From positions 248,001 to 312,000 of the forward strand of contig NZ_LMHJ01000002.1 in NCBI RefSeq assembly GCF_001427795.1: 64,000 nucleotides of DNA, written 5' to 3'. Shown in pieces: positions 1 to 7,419 of the stretch. A program made the translations under genes and the position numbers. The notes beneath the pieces were generated by a model. It was not told where the DNA came from and made no database searches. It worked only from the letters and a program-made list of their open reading frames with translations. Each line of letters begins with the position of its first letter. Within the stretch, counting starts at the first letter, position 1. Origin of the DNA: Nocardioides sp. Root682 (GTDB taxonomy: Bacteria; Actinomycetota; Actinomycetes; Propionibacteriales; Nocardioidaceae).

Positions 1-549
1 GGTGACCCCGACGAGCTCGTTCAGTCGAGCATCCATTCCGACACCGACTGGATGCTGCGCGACCGGCCAGCCAACTGGTCGCGCTACCGCGACGAGTCGT
101 GGGGTCCCGGCGCGGCGCCCGGCACGTGGAAGATGCAACCTCGGGTGCTTCACCTCCTCAACCGGCTGGGGCTGGATCCAGGAGAGGTCCCATCTAGCAA
201 CCTGATCTTCGTGAGGAGCCGCCGCGAGGCGGACCTCGCACGGGACCACATGACCTCGATGGCTGAAGCGTGCTGGCCATTCCACCAAGCGGTCATCGAG
301 CGGCTCGGCGTACGCGTCGTCGTCTGCTTCGGCGGGACGGTGAGCGGATTCGTCAGGGGCAAACTGGGGGCGAACCAGGAGACGGATCGATTCGTCGAGG
401 TCAACAAACGCAACTGGACCAGCCGCACCTTCCGCGCACCCAGCGGACTCACCGTGGTGCAAGCAACGCATCCCTCCATTGCCGACTGGTGTAACCCGAA
501 CACGGATGTGTCGGACCTCGTCGCCCGAGCGCTTCTTGCGGCTGCCTAG
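1..549 (+). CDS. Uracil-DNA-glycosylase-like protein, 5' end outside window
   Basis: The frame is open from base 1, so the N-terminus lies upstream. About 182 residues are visible. The pattern suggests the uracil-DNA glycosylase fold: a SSNLIFVRS strand-and-loop in the middle, a hydrophobic strand VVVCFGG, and near the C-terminus a THPSIADW segment that resembles the HPS motif B of that superfamily. If so it would bind DNA bases or flipped nucleotides, but catalytic activity cannot be judged without motif A. It is followed by an ADP-ribosylglycohydrolase 61 bases downstream on the same strand, which fits a nucleotide- or DNA-repair or defence setting. The family call is inference from motifs only. 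Confidence 0.5.
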   Translation, partial: GDPDELVQSSIHSDTDWMLRDRPANWSRYRDESWGPGAAPGTWKMQPRVLHLLNRLGLDPGEVPSSNLIFVRSRREADLARDHMTSMAEACWPFHQAVIERLGVRVVVCFGGTVSGFVRGKLGANQETDRFVEVNKRNWTSRTFRAPSGLTVVQATHPSIADWCNPNTDVSDLVARALLAAA

Positions 550-610
550 TGCAATCGCGCTTGACGCAGCGTGGCAGCGCTCGTAGCCGCCAATGAAGGA
601 GCCTGACCCG

Positions 611-1594
611 ATGGACCTGACACCTGCCCAGCTCGATCGCGCCTGTGGCGCCCTGCTCGGCTCGGCCACGGGTGACGCGCTGGGCGCCGGCTACGAGTTC
701 GGCTCTGCTCCACCGGGACCTGAGGGTCCGGCGATGATCGGCGGCGGCCTGGGTGACTTCGCTCCGGGGGAGTGGACTGACGACACCACCATGGCGTGGT
801 GCATCGCCGATGTCGCCGCCACCGGTGCTGACCTGCGGACCGATGAGGCCCTCACGCAGATCGCCCGCCGGTTTCGTGACTGGTATGAGACGGGTCCGGC
901 CGACATCGGTAACCAGACCCGGAACGTGCTGGCAGCAGCTGGTCCATCGCCAACAGGTGCGGCACTGCTCGCGACGGCCTACGACCTTCACGCGAGAACC
1001 GGACACACGGCGGGCAACGGTTCGCTGATGCGTACCGCTGCCGTCGCACTGCCCTACCTGGATGACGCCGAGGCGGTGGTGGAGACAGCGTTCAAGGTGA
1101 GCGCACTGACCCATTACGACCGACGGGCTGGCGAGGCATGCGCGCTGTGGTCGCTCGCGATCCGGCACGCAATCTTGGACGGAGAGTTCGACCTTCGCGC
1201 GGGTCTCGACCTGCTCGAAGCGGAGGCGGCTGAGTACTGGTCGGAGCGGATCACTGAGGCCGAAACACATCCGCCCACCCGATTCACGCCGAACGGCTGG
1301 GTGGTCGCCGCCTTCCAGGCCGCATGGTCCGCGATCGTTCAAACTCGGGTGCCCGAGGGTGCCGACGCGCCCAGACATTTCGGTGAAGCCTTCGGTACGG
1401 CCATCGCGATCGGCGATGACACCGACACCGTCGCGGCCATCGCCGGTGCGTTGCTCGGCGCGCGATGGGGCGCCTCAGCAGTGCAGGCCGACTGGCGTGA
1501 GATTTTGCACGGCTACCCGGGCGTGACGGGCGAGCGATTGGTAGACCTCGCCCTGCTTGCGGTCAGCGCCGACAACCCTGATGTATCTCAGTGA
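611..1594 (+). CDS. ADP-ribosylglycohydrolase (DraG/ARH family)
   Basis: Removes ADP-ribose from modified proteins or nucleic acids using a two-metal centre. Residues 6-30 carry the family start ALLGSATGDALGAGYEFG. The metal-binding aspartates appear as TDDTTMAW near residue 55 and GDDTDTVAAIAGALLGA near the C-terminus. At 327 residues it is of normal family length. The ATG at 611 is preferred over an in-frame ATG at 593 because GAAGGA at 595-600 sits ten bases before it. The stop codon is the first three bases of an insertion-sequence-like end (1592-1653), so the C-terminus may have been trimmed or replaced. It could reverse toxin-type ADP-ribosylation, but no ADP-ribosyltransferase is seen beside it. 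Confidence 0.88.
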   Translation: MDLTPAQLDRACGALLGSATGDALGAGYEFGSAPPGPEGPAMIGGGLGDFAPGEWTDDTTMAWCIADVAATGADLRTDEALTQIARRFRDWYETGPADIGNQTRNVLAAAGPSPTGAALLATAYDLHARTGHTAGNGSLMRTAAVALPYLDDAEAVVETAFKVSALTHYDRRAGEACALWSLAIRHAILDGEFDLRAGLDLLEAEAAEYWSERITEAETHPPTRFTPNGWVVAAFQAAWSAIVQTRVPEGADAPRHFGEAFGTAIAIGDDTDTVAAIAGALLGARWGASAVQADWREILHGYPGVTGERLVDLALLAVSADNPDVSQ

Positions 1595-1653
1595 ATTGCC
1601 CCGGGTTTCGTGTAATGGTCCACAAAAGTCTCCAGAAACACCGGGGCGGTTCA
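1592..1653. mobile_element. Palindromic remnant with IS3-like ends
   Basis: Left end reads TGAATTGCCCCGGGTTTC; the right end read on the minus strand is TGAACCGCCCCGGTGTTTC. The two ends face each other across about 27 bases and can form a long stem. They resemble terminal inverted repeats of actinobacterial IS3-family elements, so this is probably a deletion derivative or MITE. No 3-base target duplication is visible. Confidence 0.5.
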
Positions 1654-1692
1654 GTTGCAGTTGGGCCTAGTCGGCGACGGCATATTTGCGCG

Positions 1693-2643
1693 TCACTCGA
1701 CGCACGACACCCGCCTGCGTGTCACCTCATGTGAGAACTCCGCGACCTGCTTCGCAGTCCACACCTGTACGAAAGGGGCGCTCGTTGAGTGCGTCACGAC
1801 GGCGAGCCGCCATGCGGGGTTGGACGCCTCTACGTGAGCCCACTGGCTGTTCTCCAACTCGGCAGCGGGGATCCCATCCGCGCGACCCTTGACCTCCACA
1901 AGGAGGTGCTCCCCGTCATGGATGACGTCGAGGTCGTAACCCAAGCCATCGTCGTTGGGCAGCGGGGTGACCATCGCGCCCTGCTCCTCGTACCAGTCAG
2001 TGACAGCGGCGACAGCGGCCTGCTCACTCTCGCTGTTGTCACCGCCGCGCTTCGCGAGCTTGTGTGCTCTCGTGGTGACGAGGGGCGTGCCCTTGTTCCA
2101 CTCAAGTCGATCGTCGGCGTCGAGCACGACTGGCAGCCTGTCGAGTAGCACCGCGACGTCTTCGGGCCGCGTGAGAGCACCGGTGGACACACTCGGTTTC
2201 GGCACGACGCTGTGAACAAGGCGGTCCTTGACGTCGAGCACGTTCTCCCAGCGGACTGCGGCGATCCACTCGGCCCACTCGTCGCCGGGCCGTGTCGAGT
2301 AATCAGCGTCGCTCTGCGACCCGTAGTGCCCGTACATATTGTGGCGGGCGTCTACGAAAGGGACGTCGTTCCCCTCGTTGTCGACGATGACCGCGCGAGC
2401 GACGGGAGCAGGCTCGCGGACGACGATGCCGCGTGCGACGTACCCAGCAGCCTCGCTGCTCCGACGCCGAGCTGTGCTCAGAGTCCAGCGCACCCAGACG
2501 CGATCCTCGACCTTCATCTTGCGCATCTCGCGATTGGAGGTCGGGTTGTATCCGGCAGCGACAAAGCTGTACTTGACCGCGTCCGCCCAAGATCGGTCTT
2601 GTCCGCCGGGGCTGTCGTAAAAGTGCAGGCTGTAGTCGGTCAT
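1693..2643 (-). CDS. DUF3883 domain protein, nuclease-like
   Basis: 316 residues. The C-terminal half matches the DUF3883 pattern: SEQAAVAAVTDWYEEQGA, then GYDLDV, then EVKG. The D...EVK arrangement is that of the PD-(D/E)XK nuclease fold, so a DNA-cutting role is plausible. The N-terminal 180 residues are a separate domain with WVRWTLS and VIVDNEGNDVPFVDAR, which may recognise substrate; I do not recognise it. The ATG at 2643 (MTDYSLHFYD) is preferred to one 14 codons upstream because it opens the conserved-looking sequence. Its 3' end converges on the IS-like remnant behind the ADP-ribosylglycohydrolase. DUF3883 proteins often occur in defence islands, which fits the neighbours. Confidence 0.72.
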   Translation of the reverse strand: MTDYSLHFYDSPGGQDRSWADAVKYSFVAAGYNPTSNREMRKMKVEDRVWVRWTLSTARRRSSEAAGYVARGIVVREPAPVARAVIVDNEGNDVPFVDARHNMYGHYGSQSDADYSTRPGDEWAEWIAAVRWENVLDVKDRLVHSVVPKPSVSTGALTRPEDVAVLLDRLPVVLDADDRLEWNKGTPLVTTRAHKLAKRGGDNSESEQAAVAAVTDWYEEQGAMVTPLPNDDGLGYDLDVIHDGEHLLVEVKGRADGIPAAELENSQWAHVEASNPAWRLAVVTHSTSAPFVQVWTAKQVAEFSHEVTRRRVSCVE

Positions 2644-3139
2644 GGGCCGACCCGTGGACGCGTCAGAATCGGCAACGAGTGGCACTCATTCACGGTGACG
2701 AAGCTACTCGACCTCTCATGCACTCTATGCCGACACCAGCAGCGCGGCGCGGGCAAGTCTGATGTCGAGGCCCAGCGCTTCGGCGCTGGCATGCGATCCG
2801 CCCCTGAGGCGCCCAGCCCGATCTGTGCCCGAGCGAGGCGATCGGTTGGCCGGCAGACCGTGTATCGCCTTGCGGTGAAGGACCTTGAGAACCCGAGCGG
2901 AGTGAACGCGTCGAGTCGGTCGAACAAGACATGTATCTGTCCAGCAGCTAGTCGACGCGTCGCCAGGCGGACGCCTCAGCGCAAGCCTGGAATCCATCCG
3001 TCGGGCTGGGGGCCCCAGGTGGACGGCCACTCTCTGGGGCGTGTCCCGGGCCGTTTGCGGCAAGATGGGTGGCCGCATGTGAGATCGACCCGACGAGTGA
3101 AGTGACGCCTAGCCCTAGAAACGTGAAGGAGCGCGCCGC
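2644..3139. other. Intergenic region, no convincing gene
   Basis: About 500 bases separate the divergent genes at 2643 and 3140. Several open frames cross it on both strands, but they overlap one another, are rich in Arg, Pro and Ser, and none has a ribosome site with a recognisable product. It must hold the promoters of the two divergent genes. I see no clear palindromic operator. Confidence 0.5.
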
Positions 3140-3904
3140 GTGAGCGAGATTCCAGAAGGTGTCCTCGCCGGCTATCGGGATACCCTCGATGCGTTCGTGA
3201 TGCGCACCCGCCGGATCGCCGCGCACTCTCTGCTTACGGACCGTGATCAGTTTGCCACGTGGGTGAGGATCCCCGGTGAGCTGCGCCTTCTTGAAGGCGG
3301 CCCGGAGGGGGAGATGCGCTTCGACCTCCCCCCTGAGGAGGCCTTCGAATCGTTGGTTGCGCGGGTCCGCCCCTTGCTTCTCGAACAGGACGGTCTCCAC
3401 TACACGCGCGTGCTCGCCGCTATGGGTGCCTTCGGTCGAAACGACTCCGACGTTCAAGGGTGGCGCGTGGACCTTCGGGAGCGCTGGGATCGTGCGACCG
3501 GATCTCAGGCTCTCGGGTTCTTCGTGGGAGAGGCCCGCGACGGCGCGTCTCTCGCAACTGATGTGCAGCTTGCTCATGGCTGGCTCTACGGCGACCTCGT
3601 GCATGCCAGACCCGAAGTGCCGGACGTGGTTTTAAGGACAACCCTCGATCAGCGGTTCGTCGCCGCAGTGCTGGTTTACGGGCAGGCTGTGATGGCAGCA
3701 ATCGCCACCATGCACGCCGTACAGCAGATGTGCGACAAGGGCCTGGTTGCGTTGAGCGCGAAGAGCCTCGCGACTCCGGTCGTAGTAGGAGCGCCCATGG
3801 TCATATCGATTGCTGGAGCTCGGATCGGGCCAGCTGGCGACGCGCCGCGATTTGGGGCATCGCTACCGGACGACCTGTTGCGGACCCCGGATCCGAATAC
3901 TTGA
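3140..3904 (+). CDS. Hypothetical protein, 254 aa
   Basis: Starts at GTG 3140 behind AAGGA at 3126-3130. The protein is acidic with an even mix of helices. There is a mid-section rich in charged residues (LRERWDRATGSQALGFFVGEARDG) and a hydrophobic stretch near residues 178-200 (FVAAVLVYGQAVMAAIATMHAV) that could be an amphipathic or buried helix. There is no signal peptide and no motif I recognise. Codon use is less GC-biased than in the genes after 15 kb, in line with the rest of the left-hand island. It stands alone on its strand, with a 149-base gap to the convergent zinc-ribbon gene, so context gives no function. Confidence 0.6.
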   Translation: MSEIPEGVLAGYRDTLDAFVMRTRRIAAHSLLTDRDQFATWVRIPGELRLLEGGPEGEMRFDLPPEEAFESLVARVRPLLLEQDGLHYTRVLAAMGAFGRNDSDVQGWRVDLRERWDRATGSQALGFFVGEARDGASLATDVQLAHGWLYGDLVHARPEVPDVVLRTTLDQRFVAAVLVYGQAVMAAIATMHAVQQMCDKGLVALSAKSLATPVVVGAPMVISIAGARIGPAGDAPRFGASLPDDLLRTPDPNT

Positions 3905-4053
3905 GCGATTGCTCCCAAAGAAAGACGGGACTGGTTGGCCGCTGTCTTTGGACCGGGGCGTCCTCGACCCACAGGACGGATCTCAGGAAAAGCGGGTTGG
4001 CATCGCGTTTACGAACGCGACTGTGCAGCACGAGGAAGTTCTGTTGTTGAGCG

Positions 4054-4617
4054 TCAGTTGGCGGAGTCGATGTCTATAGACAGCGCGAGCGACTCAGCGT
4101 CACTCTTGTTGAACTGGTAGGGCGGGCGTCGTCCGAGATTGAACGAATAGATGTCTCCGTCGTCCTTCACACCGGCAATGGAGAATGTGAACTCGCACGG
4201 TCCGCTGTCACCCAGATCGTTGGGTTTGCCTAGCGTCGCCAGGCCAACGACCTCCCCGGTGGCGCTCTCAACGGTGACTTGAGCGCCCTCGGTGATGTCG
4301 TCGTAGTAGGTCTCGGAGTGAGCGCTGTCGCATGCGGCGTCGAACTGGACTGTCCCTGCAACGAGAAACGAGCCGACGGTTGGCTCAGCTCGCGACGCGC
4401 CTGAACTCTGGTCGTCATCGCGCAAGACCAGCCATATACCGCCCGCTCCTACCACCAGCGCAACCACGATCGGGACTAGCAGCCCCACCCAGAACGAACC
4501 GCTCGGCCGCGTACGCGCGGATGCCTGAGGCGCGAACGGGATCTGTGACAGAGGGCATCCGCATTCAACACAAAACTTCGCTGTTGCTGGGTTCTGATGG
4601 CTATTCGGGCACTGCAT
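4054..4617 (-). CDS. Zinc-ribbon, single-pass membrane protein
   Basis: 187 residues in three parts. The N-terminus is a zinc ribbon with Cys3, Cys16, Cys19 and Cys21 (FCVECGCPL). Residues 43-65 are a strongly hydrophobic helix. The outside part, from residue 70, is an acidic beta-rich domain containing VTVESATGEVVGLATLGKP and ending after SLALSIDIDSAN. The layout of cytoplasmic zinc ribbon, anchor and exported domain is common for actinobacterial proteins of unknown role. Two cysteines in the exported part (FDAACDS and GPCEFTF) could form a disulfide. It is flanked by unrelated small genes. Confidence 0.7.
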   Translation of the reverse strand: MQCPNSHQNPATAKFCVECGCPLSQIPFAPQASARTRPSGSFWVGLLVPIVVALVVGAGGIWLVLRDDDQSSGASRAEPTVGSFLVAGTVQFDAACDSAHSETYYDDITEGAQVTVESATGEVVGLATLGKPNDLGDSGPCEFTFSIAGVKDDGDIYSFNLGRRPPYQFNKSDAESLALSIDIDSAN

Positions 4618-4796
4618 GAGGCTTCACTCCTGCGCTTGAAGGGGGTGAGTCAAGAAGCAGGCTAGAACCGTTCGAGGTAGCTGTCAGCGCATCGGTGCAC
4701 CCTGTCCATACGAGGAGCGTCTGCTGCACGGATAGGTGGCATCTTGGCCTGTCACCCGTTGGTGCAGCAGGCCCAACCGGTCCGATCGATGGGCGG

Positions 4797-5219
4797 TCAG
4801 CGCCACGCATTCATGTCGTACGCCGTGCCGACGCTGCGCCCGTCAGAAAGCCTGAATACCTGCCATGCGTTGGCGGTAATGCCGTGATCGGTGAGGTGCT
4901 GGTTGGGTGTGCGGCCATTGGAAAGCTCGCCCCCTCGGCCCATCGTTACCGTTCCGATGTTGTTGGGTCCGGTCATTCGGGTTCCTGCCGGTACTCGGGC
5001 CCATGAACGGCCCTTGTAGTCACGAGCAGGAGTGCTTCTGTGCTGCGCTGTCCGCGCGGGCGTGGGGGTGCGTTGGATCGGCGCCGTCGGTGTCGCCTCG
5101 GCGCGCACCAATGGGTGCAATGTGATGACTCCGTTCCTAACCTCAAGGTCGTACGGCCCAGGTGGCACGTTCTGCGGGAGTGAACAGGTGCGGTCTGCGG
5201 CAACGAGGACAAAGGACAT
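4797..5219 (-). CDS. Hypothetical protein, 140 aa, divergent from MazG-like gene
   Basis: The chosen start is ATG 5219 (MSFVLVAADRTC). The frame stays open further upstream, but that part would run through the palindromic region at 5227-5259 and into the divergent gene. The N-terminal 35 residues look folded. Residues 40-70 are rich in Pro, Thr and Arg, and the C-terminal 65 residues contain TMGRGGELSNGRTPNQHL and a Trp-containing end. No Shine-Dalgarno is obvious, so it may be leaderless. I do not recognise a family. Its promoter would overlap the double palindrome, so it may be co-regulated with the MazG-helicase operon. Confidence 0.45.
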   Translation of the reverse strand: MSFVLVAADRTCSLPQNVPPGPYDLEVRNGVITLHPLVRAEATPTAPIQRTPTPARTAQHRSTPARDYKGRSWARVPAGTRMTGPNNIGTVTMGRGGELSNGRTPNQHLTDHGITANAWQVFRLSDGRSVGTAYDMNAWR

Positions 5220-5226
5220 GAGGTGA

Positions 5227-5259
5227 TTCTTACACAAGAACTGAATTCTTGTGTAAGAA
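5227..5259. promoter_or_regulatory. Double-palindrome operator between divergent genes
   Basis: TTCTTACACAAGAA and TTCTTGTGTAAGAA are perfect reverse complements separated by five bases. Each 14-base arm is itself a dyad of the form TTCTT-N4-AAGAA, giving two sites 19 bases centre to centre. This AT-rich element lies between 4797-5219 (minus) and 5379-7401 (plus). It looks like a cooperative repressor operator, although a cruciform or RNA hairpin is also possible. Confidence 0.6.
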
Positions 5260-5378
5260 GCACCAAGTAAAGTTCGGCACCGGGTGACGTCGATGGGCCT
5301 TCGGTGCGAAGGCCGGACGCGGGGTCGCACCATCTGGTACACAGGCGACGCTGGTGGCGGCAAGGGAAATGGGACGAG

Positions 5379-5702
5379 ATGGCTGACCGTTCGACGGTGA
5401 CACAAGCGCTGAGCGACTTTGTGGCTGAGCGCGAGTGGGCTCAGTTCCACTCTCCCGAGAACTTGACGAAGAGCATCGCCATCGAGGCAGGCGAGCTTCT
5501 CGAATGCTTCCAGTGGACCGATGACGCGCCGGAGGGCCGTGTGGTGGAAGAACTCGCCGATGTCCTCACCTACGCCTATCTTCTCGCGGCGCGGCTTGGT
5601 GTGGACCCCGACCAGATCGTGCTCGACAAGTTGGAGACGACGAGATCGAAGTACCCCGTGGATCGGGCACGCGGGCGGAGCGCGAAGTATGACGAGCTTT
5701 AG
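5379..5702 (+). CDS. MazG-like nucleotide pyrophosphohydrolase
   Basis: 107 residues. MazG-type enzymes hydrolyse (d)NTPs to monophosphates with Mg2+ held by an ExxE...ExxD motif. Here the motif is E36-x-x-E39 (IEAGELLE) and E58-x-x-D61 (EELADVLTYAY), so the active site looks intact. The single-domain length fits the small all-alpha NTP pyrophosphatases. The ATG at 5379 is used because upstream codons are Arg/Trp-rich and unlike the family. The end overlaps the next gene's start by 14 bases, so the two are coupled. A nucleotide-cleaving enzyme joined to a nuclease-helicase suggests a defence or nucleotide-quality role. Confidence 0.82.
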   Translation: MADRSTVTQALSDFVAEREWAQFHSPENLTKSIAIEAGELLECFQWTDDAPEGRVVEELADVLTYAYLLAARLGVDPDQIVLDKLETTRSKYPVDRARGRSAKYDEL

Positions 5703-7401
5703 GGTCGACCAGTTTCCGTTCACCGCCGGGGACGTGCGGGGCCAGATCGACCTCGACCCGCGTTTCTCGAACTGGCCGGTCGTCTATGCGCTCGACGGTG
5801 ACGGCTCTGTCTACGTGGGTGAGTCGCTCAACGTCGCGGGACGACTTCGTCAGCATCTCGATTCGCCGGACCGTCGAAAGCTCCAATGTGCGCGAGTGGT
5901 CATCGACGAAACTTTCAACAAGTCGGTTTGCCTCGACCTCGAGTCCTACCTGATCCGTCTCCTTGCGGGTGATGGACGATTCCAGGTCCTCAACCGCAAT
6001 GACGGCATCACCAACTCGAACTACTACGGCCGCGAGCAGTACCAGTCGACGTTCAGAGCCATCTTCGACGAGCTCCTTGCGCGAGGCCTCTTCACAAGGC
6101 CTATCCGCGAGATCGAGAACAGCGACCTGTTCAAGCTGTCGCCGTTCAAGGCATTGACGCAGGACCAGGCGATCGCGGTCGACGACATCTTGACGGGGCT
6201 CTTCGACGACCTGACCTCGGGTGCATCCAGTCGAATCGTGATCCAGGGCGACCCGGGCACCGGCAAGACGGTCGTTGCCGTGTTCCTGATGAAGCTCCTG
6301 AGCGACATCAAGAATGCCGATCTGACGGAGCCGGTCGAAGGGGACTCGATCCTGTCGGAGTTCTTCGTGCCCGGGTTTCCGGAGCTGCTGGACAACTTCA
6401 AGGTGGGACTGGTGGTGCCGCAGCAGTCGCTGCGTAAGTCCATCCAGAAGGTGTTCAAGCACACCCCTGGATTGCAGGCGAGTCAGGTCCTCACTCCTTT
6501 CGAGGTCGGGAAGAACGACGAGCGCTTCGACCTCTTGATCGTGGATGAGGCGCACCGGCTCAACCAACGCGCGAACCAAGCAGCAGGTCCGCTCAACACG
6601 ATGTTCAGGGACACGAACATCCGCCTGTTCGGCCAGGACGATCCGTCCCTCACGCAGCTCGACTGGATCGACATCATGAGCAAGCACCAGATCTATCTGG
6701 TCGATGGCGCTCAGGCGATCCGTCCCGCAGACCTCCCTGCTTCCACGACGCAGGCGCTTGTCGACACCGCGCGCCACGAGAGCCGCCACTACCGACTGGC
6801 GTCGCAGATGCGGGTTGCCGCCGGTCAGGACTACGTGCGGTACGTCCGTGGTGTCCTCGACGGCAGCGTGACCACGCGACAGTCGTTCGACGGGTACGAC
6901 CTGCAGATGTTCGAGGACGTGGGGGAGATGCGGGCCGCATTGCTCGAGCGGGAGCGCGAGGTCGGACTGGCCCGCATGCTCGCGGGCTACGCCTGGCGGT
7001 GGGTGAGTAAGAAGAATCCGGACGCGTTCGACATCCAGCTCGACGGCCTTGGCCTGCGCTGGAACTCCGCTGACACTGACTGGGTCAACACTCCTGGCTC
7101 GGTCGACGAGGTCGGCTCGATCCACACAATCCAGGGCTACGACCTCAACTACGCCGGCGTGATCGTCGGCATGGACCTTCGCTACGACCCCGACTCAGGA
7201 CGCATCTGTTTCGACCGGGCCAACTACTTCGACCCTCGCGGTACGACGAACAACCGGGTACTCGGGATCACGTACTCCGATGACGACATCATTCAGTTCG
7301 TACGGAACATCTACGCGGTGTTGCTCACGAGAGGGATCCTCGGCACGTACGTGTACGTCTGCGATCCGCCTCTGCGTGAGTACCTCGAACGATTCCTCTA
7401 G
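5689..7401 (+). CDS. GIY-YIG nuclease fused to DUF2075 helicase
   Basis: 570 residues. Residues 30-105 are a GIY-YIG nuclease domain: VVYAL, then VYVGES, then RLRQHL, with ESYLIRL supplying the likely catalytic Glu. From about residue 150 there is a DUF2075 (Schlafen-related) P-loop domain with Walker A GDPGTGKT at 187-194, DEAH at 286-289 and a later IHTIQGYDLNYAGVIVG segment typical of superfamily 1. The protein probably cuts nucleic acid and uses ATP to load or translocate. The true start is ATG 5689 within the end of the MazG-like gene; the upstream frame is only the shadow of that gene. The DUF262 gene follows after 18 bases, so the three probably form one operon. Confidence 0.85.
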   Translation: MTSFRVDQFPFTAGDVRGQIDLDPRFSNWPVVYALDGDGSVYVGESLNVAGRLRQHLDSPDRRKLQCARVVIDETFNKSVCLDLESYLIRLLAGDGRFQVLNRNDGITNSNYYGREQYQSTFRAIFDELLARGLFTRPIREIENSDLFKLSPFKALTQDQAIAVDDILTGLFDDLTSGASSRIVIQGDPGTGKTVVAVFLMKLLSDIKNADLTEPVEGDSILSEFFVPGFPELLDNFKVGLVVPQQSLRKSIQKVFKHTPGLQASQVLTPFEVGKNDERFDLLIVDEAHRLNQRANQAAGPLNTMFRDTNIRLFGQDDPSLTQLDWIDIMSKHQIYLVDGAQAIRPADLPASTTQALVDTARHESRHYRLASQMRVAAGQDYVRYVRGVLDGSVTTRQSFDGYDLQMFEDVGEMRAALLEREREVGLARMLAGYAWRWVSKKNPDAFDIQLDGLGLRWNSADTDWVNTPGSVDEVGSIHTIQGYDLNYAGVIVGMDLRYDPDSGRICFDRANYFDPRGTTNNRVLGITYSDDDIIQFVRNIYAVLLTRGILGTYVYVCDPPLREYLERFL

Positions 7402-7419
7402 CACCAGGAGATCCCGGCT

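Noticed and set aside
2212..3105. 297-codon frame across the DUF3883 promoter region
   Set aside because: More than half is antisense to the DUF3883 gene; the remainder is Arg/Pro/Ser-rich with no ribosome site.
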